Positions 1 to 6,092 of a DNA stretch of 10,305 nucleotides are shown here, piece by piece; position 1 is the first letter of the stretch; each line of letters starts with the position of its first letter. Source of the stretch: SOIA01 sp964348015 (GTDB lineage: Bacteria; Acidobacteriota; Aminicenantia; Aminicenantales; Aminicenantaceae); contig CAYGBC010000024.1 in NCBI GenBank assembly GCA_964348015.1, forward strand, positions 1 through 10,305, in the 5' to 3' direction. A program made the position numbers and the translations under genes. Under the pieces are notes generated by a model. It made no database searches, was not told the origin of the DNA, and saw nothing but the letters and a program-made list of their open reading frames with translations.

Positions 1-1673
1 ACTTCTATTATTTCGGGACAAACCTCCTCGGGTCTCAACTGGACGGGCGGATCACCCTGGACGGCCAGAGAGCTGACCTCGCATGGGATGGCGCATGGAA
101 AGCCGCAAGCCAGAAGACCGAGTACGGATGGAGCGTGGAGATGGCTGTGGACCTCAGCAGTTTAGGCTTTGATCCCAAAGAAAATATCGCAGTGGGTTTG
201 AGTTTTTCGAGGATTGTGGCCCGGCAGCCGATGAGTGTTTTCTGGGAAGGCCCACTCGACCCCGCGTTCAAGGTTTCAACGCTTGGAGAAATGGACAGGA
301 TTGACCTCATCAAGGAGATAAAAAGATTTAAAGTTACCCCTCATGTGATCGGTTCCGCGCAGCCGGAGGGCGATTCATGGGGAGAGTGGGGACTGGACCT
401 GCCGTATACCTTGAGTCAGAGGGCGTCTGCGCGCCTGACTTTGAATCCCGACTTTTACACGGTTGAGCCGGACCAGGAAGTGATCAATTTGACGCGGTTT
501 GAAGTCCATCTCCCCGAAAAGAGAGAATATTTTCGAGAGGGCTCAGGCCTCTATGAGCAGCCCATCCGGTTGTTCTACTCCAAGCGCATCCCGATGATCT
601 ACGGGGGGTTCAAGCTGATCGGGCGATCACGAGGGCTCGAGTTTTCCGGGATGTATGTGTACTCTAAAAGCGATGCCTCTACAGGCAATAACCCGGCTCA
701 TTTTTCGCTCGTTCGTTTGAGACAGAGTATAGGGAAAGAATCATCCATCGGCCTTCTGACGGCGAATAAGCTGATTGACGGGACACACATCGGCACAGCC
801 GGCGTCGATGCGTCTTTCCAGTTGACGCGAACTATAAACATTTCAGGTCAGTTCGCAGGAAGCTACGGAGACTACAGCAGCGAGAACCTCGCGTATTCAC
901 TCCGCCCCAGCTTCGATTCCAGAAACCTCCACTTTCACATCGGCTATTTTCACATAAGTGAGAACTTCGGGGATAACGTCAATCAGGTGGGGTACATCCC
1001 GGATGACAACCGCAGAGAACTGGATTCAGGACTCGGGATCATTTTGTTCAGGAATAAAGGAGCCCTTCGCCAGGTCCGGTACGACTCGAACTATAATGTT
1101 TACTGGGGAATGGACGACACTTTGCGCAGCTGGCAGGTCGATCAACAATTCCGTTTGGATTTGAAGAGCAACTTCACGCTGATCGCTCTCCACACGGAGG
1201 AATTCAAGGCCCAGGACGATGTGCTCTTTGAGCAGGATTTCCGGAATAATCTCACCAAATTGGGTGCGGGTTTCAACATGGATGAATGGGACTATTTTGT
1301 ATTGTACGTTGCTTTCGGGGAGAATTTCGGGGGCCGGTTTCAGATGTTAGAAGTCGGGAAGAATCTCCGTCTCTCCAAGACCGTCGCCTTTGAGACTGAA
1401 TTGGCCCGCATCTTCTTTTACGGGACATCCCCAAGAAATCAATTCGTACTCTGGATGAATGGATTGTATAATTTCAGCGAGAATTTCTCCGGAAAAGTCC
1501 TCCTTCAGACAAACAGCATGATCGACAAATTGAATCTCGAATTCCAGCTGACTTACCGGTTTCTGCCTCCGTATGGTATTGCTCAGCTGACTTATCAAAG
1601 CGGGAGAGGCCGGTTTGGAGTTGAAGAAACATCAGGAAACACATTGTTTTTAAAATTCACATACACGTTCTAA
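1..1673 (+). CDS. DUF5916 family outer-membrane protein (C-terminal part, 5' end outside window)
   Basis: The frame is open from base 3 to the TAA at 1671-1673, giving 556 residues without the true start. The first ~70 residues (FYYFGTNLLGSQLDG..., then AWKAASQKTEYGWSVEMAVD) look like the end of the family-9 carbohydrate-binding-like domain that precedes DUF5916. The stretch from about nt 486 (NLTRFEVHLPEKREYFREGS, then LFYSKRIP and GGFKLIGRSRGLEFSG) is the hallmark of DUF5916. The rest is alternating aromatic and polar beta strands ending in FTYTF with a terminal Phe, the usual end of an outer-membrane beta-barrel. The function of the family is not established; a surface barrel with a periplasmic or external sugar-binding-like domain is inferred. 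An internal ATG at 135 lies inside the conserved domain and is not the true start. The next gene begins 3 bp after the stop, so the two are probably co-transcribed. Confidence 0.9.
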   Translation, partial: FYYFGTNLLGSQLDGRITLDGQRADLAWDGAWKAASQKTEYGWSVEMAVDLSSLGFDPKENIAVGLSFSRIVARQPMSVFWEGPLDPAFKVSTLGEMDRIDLIKEIKRFKVTPHVIGSAQPEGDSWGEWGLDLPYTLSQRASARLTLNPDFYTVEPDQEVINLTRFEVHLPEKREYFREGSGLYEQPIRLFYSKRIPMIYGGFKLIGRSRGLEFSGMYVYSKSDASTGNNPAHFSLVRLRQSIGKESSIGLLTANKLIDGTHIGTAGVDASFQLTRTINISGQFAGSYGDYSSENLAYSLRPSFDSRNLHFHIGYFHISENFGDNVNQVGYIPDDNRRELDSGLGIILFRNKGALRQVRYDSNYNVYWGMDDTLRSWQVDQQFRLDLKSNFTLIALHTEEFKAQDDVLFEQDFRNNLTKLGAGFNMDEWDYFVLYVAFGENFGGRFQMLEVGKNLRLSKTVAFETELARIFFYGTSPRNQFVLWMNGLYNFSENFSGKVLLQTNSMIDKLNLEFQLTYRFLPPYGIAQLTYQSGRGRFGVEETSGNTLFLKFTYTF

Positions 1674-1676
1674 AGA

Positions 1677-3836
1677 ATGAAAAAGATTATTTCGCTTGCG
1701 GCGCTTTTCCTGATTTTCACCACCGTTAGGCCTCTCGACGCGCAGTGGGTGAAAATTTTCGGAGATGACGAAAGGGATGTGGCCTACTTCATCCAGCAGA
1801 CGAGAGACGGCGGGTATGTTGTGGCCGGCGGCGAGAACTCTGATTGGTATTTAAGAGTTTTGAAGCTTGACTCCAACGGCAGTATTGAATGGAAATCAGC
1901 TTATCGAGGCAGCTACTATAAAATTCCTCTCTCCTTTCAGCAGACAAGCGATGGAGGATACATTTTTGCGTGTCACGCTGGGAGATACGATGTAGATGAT
2001 AACTATACATATAAAGATGAAATCTGGGTTATCAAGCTGAATTCCTCCGGCGGATACGACTCGACAAGCTCTTTCGGAAGATTCATCAACAATGGTGAAT
2101 ACGCGCGGGTCTTTCAGCCGACAGCTGACGGAGGGTACATTCTTGCGGGGGATACTCGAACTTATGGAGCCGGTGGAAATGATATCTGGATTTCGAAGCT
2201 GAATTCTGCTGGTGATGTCGAGTGGCAGATGGCCTATGGTGGGATCGAGAATGACATTTTGTCTTCGCTTCAGCAGACGAATGATGGAGGGTATATTCTC
2301 TCTTGCGATACTCTATCTTTTGCTTCTTCAGAGGATATCTGGATTTTGAAGTTGAACTCTGTGGGGGATATCGAATGGCAGAGGACTTTTGGAGGGATTT
2401 ATGAAGAAAGAGCTGGCTCTGTCCACCAGACAAACGACGGAGGGTATATCCTTGCGGGGATGACACAGTCTTTCGGAGCCGGTGGAGAAGACATCTGGAT
2501 CATTAAGCTCTCTGCACTGGGTAATATCGAGTGGCAGCAGGCCTACGGAGGAACCGGTGAGGACAGCGCGTGTTCTATTCAGCAGACAGCCGACGGAGGA
2601 TATGTCGTCGGAGGCACAACCAGTTCTTTTGGAAAAGGCGGCGATGATTTCTGGATCATCAAGCTCTCCGTTGCAGGAAATATCGAATGGCAGAGGACTT
2701 TTGGCACGGATTCCGGAGAGATAGCTCGTACACTCCGGCAGGCGAGTGACGGGGGATACATTGCTGCGGGCTCCATTTCGTCTTATGGCTCTGGATCTTC
2801 TGATTTCCTAGTAATCAAGCTCTTCTCGGATGGAAAAATCGATTCCCCGTGTAAGTTTTTGCAGGATTCATCCGCACAGGTGACTATAACAACTGTCAGC
2901 CCCACAGATACTGGAGTCATCCCTCTCTACTGCAATGTGATCCGCGAACTCGTGGATACGAGTTTAGGCACATACGGTACGGAGGCTGTGGAGTATGAGC
3001 TCTGTTCGAACAATCCACTCCTCGCGGTTCATGCCACATCAGGAGGGACGACTGACCCGCCTCCCGGGACTTCCATGCGTGTGTTGGGAGAAGAGGTTGC
3101 GCTAACAGCCGTCCCCCAATCCGGTCAATTTACAGGATGGAGCGGCGATGTGACACAGGGGAGTGATCAGATTATTGTGACTATGAGTGAAGATACATGT
3201 GTCACTGCCAATTTTTCACCCTTAGAATACACGTTGACCATTCAGTCTGAGGAAGGAGGGACCACAATCCCAGAGCCCGGCATACATACTTATTCTTACG
3301 GAGCGGACGTGATCGTGACCGCAGTCCCAGAGAGCGCGTATGAATTCAGCGAGTGGAGCGGGGATATCACGGGAACATCCAATCCTGTGCATGTGAGGAT
3401 TAACTCTAATAAATCGATTACAGCTAATTTTATCCTACCGAGCGAAGAACAAGATCTTGATGATTCACTGAATAAGATATTCAGAGTGAACTGCTTTATC
3501 GCCACTGCGGCGTATGAATCGCCCTTTCATCCGCATGTGCAGGTTCTGCGGAATTTCAGGGATGAGTATCTTATGTGGAGCGAGCCCGGCCGCGGATTCG
3601 TGGAACTGTATTACAGATACTCGCCGCGAATAGCCGAAATTATCTCCAAGCACAAACCGTTAAAAGTTGCGGTTCGACTCCACCTTCTACCTCTCATAGC
3701 GTTCAGCTATTCGATGGTCCGCCTCGGACCGGCGATAACCGCTGGCCTGGTTGTCTTCATTTTGGGATTTCCGATTCTTTTCGGGGTTATCTTCAAAAAG
3801 AGAACCACAAAAAAGTTCAAAAGATTACACGGCTGA
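1677..3836 (+). CDS. Secreted seven-repeat propeller-type protein with InlB-B-like repeats and CFI-box C-terminal domain
   Basis: This is a 719-residue exported protein. Residues 1-22 form a signal peptide (MKKII, hydrophobic core, cleavage after LDA). Residues 24-389 are seven repeats of 48-57 residues, starting at about 24, 72, 129, 183, 234, 286 and 338. The consensus is WQ.xxGG..xD.A.SIQQTxDGGYILAG.T.SFGAGGxDIWIIKLNSxGxIE. Seven units suggest a closed seven-bladed beta-propeller, which is inference. After a linker (390-447) come two repeats of divergent InlB-B type (448-519 and 520-592), each with a GGTT...P motif, WSGD and a TANF end. The tail starts with CFIATAAYES (Cys606), continues with LRNFRDEYL and VELYYRYSPRIAEII, and ends in a hydrophobic helix (about 683-706) and a Lys/Arg-rich end. 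This matches the domain NCBI calls CFI-box-CTERM, a presumed sorting or anchoring tail. No strong ribosome-binding site precedes the ATG, so translational coupling to the barrel gene is likely. The ligand or role is unknown. Confidence 0.88.
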   Translation: MKKIISLAALFLIFTTVRPLDAQWVKIFGDDERDVAYFIQQTRDGGYVVAGGENSDWYLRVLKLDSNGSIEWKSAYRGSYYKIPLSFQQTSDGGYIFACHAGRYDVDDNYTYKDEIWVIKLNSSGGYDSTSSFGRFINNGEYARVFQPTADGGYILAGDTRTYGAGGNDIWISKLNSAGDVEWQMAYGGIENDILSSLQQTNDGGYILSCDTLSFASSEDIWILKLNSVGDIEWQRTFGGIYEERAGSVHQTNDGGYILAGMTQSFGAGGEDIWIIKLSALGNIEWQQAYGGTGEDSACSIQQTADGGYVVGGTTSSFGKGGDDFWIIKLSVAGNIEWQRTFGTDSGEIARTLRQASDGGYIAAGSISSYGSGSSDFLVIKLFSDGKIDSPCKFLQDSSAQVTITTVSPTDTGVIPLYCNVIRELVDTSLGTYGTEAVEYELCSNNPLLAVHATSGGTTDPPPGTSMRVLGEEVALTAVPQSGQFTGWSGDVTQGSDQIIVTMSEDTCVTANFSPLEYTLTIQSEEGGTTIPEPGIHTYSYGADVIVTAVPESAYEFSEWSGDITGTSNPVHVRINSNKSITANFILPSEEQDLDDSLNKIFRVNCFIATAAYESPFHPHVQVLRNFRDEYLMWSEPGRGFVELYYRYSPRIAEIISKHKPLKVAVRLHLLPLIAFSYSMVRLGPAITAGLVVFILGFPILFGVIFKKRTTKKFKRLHG

Positions 3837-3855
3837 GCCTTTAATCCCCAAAGTT

Positions 3856-3884
3856 TTGCCTTTCCATAAAGTGTCTGTTGATAT
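3856..3884 (+). promoter_or_regulatory. Possible sigma-70 promoter for the 6-bladed propeller lipoprotein gene
   Basis: TTGCCT at 3856-3861 is followed by 17 bp and TGATAT at 3879-3884, in an A/T-rich gap between two genes. The -10 match is only fair, and other A/T-rich hexamers lie nearby (TATCAT 3884-3889, TATAGT 3895-3900). The gap holds no gene and no clear terminator. This is a prediction from spacing and hexamers only. Confidence 0.3.
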
Positions 3885-3908
3885 ATCATAATTTTATAGT
3901 TGTTCAGT

Positions 3909-3914
3909 GGAGGG
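3909..3914 (+). promoter_or_regulatory. Ribosome-binding site that decides the start at 3919
   Basis: GGAGGG lies 4 bp before the ATG at 3919. An in-frame GTG at 3907 would place this Shine-Dalgarno sequence inside the coding region, with none upstream of it. The ATG, which begins directly with a typical MKSK signal peptide, is therefore the better start. The short spacer is slightly unusual. Confidence 0.7.
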
Positions 3915-3918
3915 AAGA

Positions 3919-5115
3919 ATGAAATCCAAAACACAATTTATACTGGTCGCTTGTGTTTTATTCTCTTTTCTCGCCGCCTGCACATCAGTCAGAGAAAAAG
4001 AGGGATGGGAAGGCACGATAGAAGAAGTGGATGGAGTTGAAGTCATCCATAATCCTGCGGAGCCTCTGCACGGAGAACTCGCACTCGAGCTGGAGGAGGA
4101 TCTGGTCATCGGCGGGGAGGAATTTGATGAGAATTATAATTTTAGGCGAATCTCAGATATTGAAGTCGATAATGAAGGAAACATTCTTGTCCTAGATTAT
4201 ATGGATTGTCGGATTCAAAAGTATGACAAAGAAGGAAAGTATCTGAGGACAATAGGAAGAAAAGGCGAAGGGCCAGGCGAATTCCAGCAGCCCGTTCGTA
4301 TGTATCTCACACCGGGAGGTAAGCTCTACGTTAGCGAACCCAGGAAAATTCACGTATTTGATAAGAACCAGGAATATAAAAGAAGTATCATCCCAGATTC
4401 TCCATCCTACAATTTCGGCGTAACAAAAGAAGGCAACTTATTCGGACAGTCGTCCACTTTTGGTGAAGAAAACCGTACCGTGGATATTGTCATGATGGAT
4501 TCAGATGGGAAAAAAATAACGACAGTAGTCAACTTTCCTCATCCTGGCGTCATGATTCGACAGGGAGGAATTGCAATCGGCACTACTCCCCCATACAGCC
4601 CTAATTTATATTTTTGTCCTTTGGATGATGAGTCAGGAATGTACGCTTATTCTGCCGAATACACGTTGTTCGTGGCGAATTCTTCAGGAGAGGTGATGCG
4701 CCGGATTGAAAAAGAAGAAGAACGCCAGCCCACTTCGAAGAAAGAAGAGGATGAGTATGTGAAAAAACAGTTGGAGAGACGTCGGGCTCGTGGAGGAAGC
4801 ATCCAGTGGTCTGAGGGAGATTTGAAAAAATTATACAAATTCGCGGAATACAAGCCGTTTTTCACAAATATAATCAAGGATGATGAGGGGCATCTCTTCC
4901 TTCCCAAGCCGAAGTCAGTGCTGAATCCGGAAGAGGATACCTATTATGACATGTTCAGCCCGGAGGGATTTTATATTTATAAAGTCAAAATCCACAAGGT
5001 GAATCCCCGTGTGATCAAGAAAGGATACATTTACACTTTTGGTACCGATCCAGACACAGGGTATTATGAAGTCGAGAGACACAGGATCAGGAACTGGGAT
5101 CAGATAAAAAAATAA
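3919..5115 (+). CDS. 6-bladed beta-propeller (NHL-like) lipoprotein
   Basis: The protein has 398 residues from the ATG chosen by the GGAGGG site. Residues 1-21 are a lipoprotein signal peptide with lipobox LAAC and Cys21 as the lipidated residue. The first part of the mature protein carries NHL-type propeller strands: ISDIEVDNEGNILVLDY (79-94), RIQKYDKEGKYLRTIG (98-113), the motif GRKGEGPGEF (113-122), then MYLTPGGKLYVSEP and KIHVFDKNQEYKRSI. These match the family annotated as 6-bladed beta-propeller proteins, usually about 350-420 residues, so the length is normal. Residues 264-303 are highly charged (EKEEERQPTSKKEEDEYVKKQLERRR) and probably form a helical insertion between blades. The ligand and partners are unknown. 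Such lipoproteins are often present in many copies per genome in Bacteroidota and Aminicenantes-like bacteria. Confidence 0.85.
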   Translation: MKSKTQFILVACVLFSFLAACTSVREKEGWEGTIEEVDGVEVIHNPAEPLHGELALELEEDLVIGGEEFDENYNFRRISDIEVDNEGNILVLDYMDCRIQKYDKEGKYLRTIGRKGEGPGEFQQPVRMYLTPGGKLYVSEPRKIHVFDKNQEYKRSIIPDSPSYNFGVTKEGNLFGQSSTFGEENRTVDIVMMDSDGKKITTVVNFPHPGVMIRQGGIAIGTTPPYSPNLYFCPLDDESGMYAYSAEYTLFVANSSGEVMRRIEKEEERQPTSKKEEDEYVKKQLERRRARGGSIQWSEGDLKKLYKFAEYKPFFTNIIKDDEGHLFLPKPKSVLNPEEDTYYDMFSPEGFYIYKVKIHKVNPRVIKKGYIYTFGTDPDTGYYEVERHRIRNWDQIKK

Positions 5116-5196
5116 ACGAGTTTTTGCGGAAGTTTGTGGTCCGTCACTCATTTCCTTAAAAGCGTCCTCATTCGACAAAACCAGAGGAATTGAAAG

Positions 5197-5202
5197 AAGG
5201 AG
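5197..5202 (+). promoter_or_regulatory. Ribosome-binding site that decides the GTG start at 5211
   Basis: AAGGAG lies 8 bp before a GTG at 5211-5213. Translation from that GTG begins MKIKSTILLSLFMISVAL, a normal signal peptide. An in-frame TTG at 5190 lies upstream of this site and would add seven charged or polar residues, so it is rejected as the start. Confidence 0.75.
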
Positions 5203-5210
5203 AATTTCAG

Positions 5211-6053
5211 GTGAAAATAAAGTCGACAATCTTATTAAGCTTATTCATGATTTCAGTGGCTTTAACATATTCTGGGTGCAAATCGGATAAGACTGAAGCG
5301 GATGCGATCAGCCAACCCGATCAAAACCGGCTGGCCGAATCGTTTGAAAAGTTCGAGATTATCGGGGAAGGAACACACTTCCTGACAGTCAAGATCGACC
5401 TGCCCGAAATTTTTTCTCCGGGCTTTAAGCTTTATGGGATCGTGCTGGATGAGGAGGGGTATCCGCTGCAGAAAGTGAGCGGGTACACGCATGATCCTCA
5501 GCTTGAAGGAAAAAACCACATCTGGTTTTACTTCTTTCTGTATGCGCCCGGAGAGTGGCCGGCTCACCTGAGCCAGAGCGGACACATTCAGTTTGTGGTC
5601 GTGAAGGGAGATGACGTCCTGATGGAAAGAGTTGTCGCGCACAGAAAACAGTGGGGCGGTAAAGAGGTAGAGATCTTCGATCGTCCCTCCCCGCCCGATG
5701 AGATTCCCGGATACATCGTGTTAAAGGACTACAGCTTCCTGGCGCAGGAGGATCACCGAAAACCGCAGGGATATTATGTGGAAGGAAAGATAGTCGGACG
5801 AGACGGAGCGTGGACCCATTTCGTAACGCTTTCCGATGTTCAAGGACACGAGGATGAACCGGAGATTCGGCTGGAAGTCGACCGGGGCTGGCTCGAGCTT
5901 TCAACAGGAAGGAGTCATTCGATGCCCGAGGCCGTCGCTCCGGCCCCGCCGTATGTCAACGGATGGTGGGATGGCAAAGGATATTTTCACCCCCAGCCCG
6001 CAAAAGTCATTGGATTAAAGGTGTCATTGCGAGCTTGCGCGGCAATCCCGTAA
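5211..6053 (+). CDS. Unrecognised exported protein, probable lipoprotein, with repeat-derived C-terminus
   Basis: The protein has 280 residues from a GTG start. Residues 1-22 form a hydrophobic signal peptide ending YSGC, with Cys23 as the possible lipidation site. The -3 residue is Tyr rather than Leu, so the lipobox is weak. I do not recognise the family. Residues ~45-155 (KFEIIGEGTHFLTVKIDLPEIF..., HIWFYFFLYAPGEWP, HIQFVVVKGDDVLMERVV) look like a beta sandwich. Residues ~170-265 (IPGYIVLKDYSFLAQ, GYYVEGKIVGRDG, PEIRLEVDRGWLELS) look like a second beta-rich domain. The last ten residues, VSLRACAAIP, are encoded by a dispersed palindromic DNA repeat (see 6022-6050) and are probably not part of the ancestral protein. 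The neighbours are a propeller lipoprotein 95 bp upstream and a GH20 enzyme 39 bp downstream. Both are exported, so a role at the envelope is likely, but no specific function can be given. Confidence 0.75.
   Translation: MKIKSTILLSLFMISVALTYSGCKSDKTEADAISQPDQNRLAESFEKFEIIGEGTHFLTVKIDLPEIFSPGFKLYGIVLDEEGYPLQKVSGYTHDPQLEGKNHIWFYFFLYAPGEWPAHLSQSGHIQFVVVKGDDVLMERVVAHRKQWGGKEVEIFDRPSPPDEIPGYIVLKDYSFLAQEDHRKPQGYYVEGKIVGRDGAWTHFVTLSDVQGHEDEPEIRLEVDRGWLELSTGRSHSMPEAVAPAPPYVNGWWDGKGYFHPQPAKVIGLKVSLRACAAIP
6022..6050. repeat. Degenerate dispersed palindromic repeat of the GTCATTGCGAGC...GCAATC type
   Basis: The bases TGTCATTGCGAGC (6022-6034) followed by GCGCGGCAATCCCG (6037-6050) match, from memory, a short repeat seen in intergenic regions of many bacteria, commonly of the form GTCATTGCGAGCGAAGCG followed by AAGCAATC. 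ATTGC and GCAAT form the outer arms of an imperfect hairpin. The matching right half (TTGCTTCGCTCGCAATGAC) is not evident downstream, so the copy is truncated or decayed. It overlaps the 3' end of the upstream coding sequence and supplies its last codons. Confidence 0.6.
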
Positions 6054-6092
6054 AAAGAAATGCATCGCCTCTGGATATAAGGAGAAAACCTG

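Noticed and set aside
1746..2843. Regular DNA repeats as a CRISPR or other noncoding array
   Set aside because: The periodicity is a multiple of three, the frame is open throughout, and the repeats translate to a consistent protein motif.
3829..3846. GGCTGAGCC followed by TTTAAT as a terminator after the CFI-box gene
   Set aside because: The stem is only about three base pairs, it overlaps the stop codon, and the T-run is short. It is too weak to call.
5425..5904. A 159-codon - strand frame inside the lipoprotein gene at 5211
   Set aside because: The product is rich in Arg, Pro and Ser, as expected of a shadow frame. The + strand has a signal peptide and a good ribosome-binding site.
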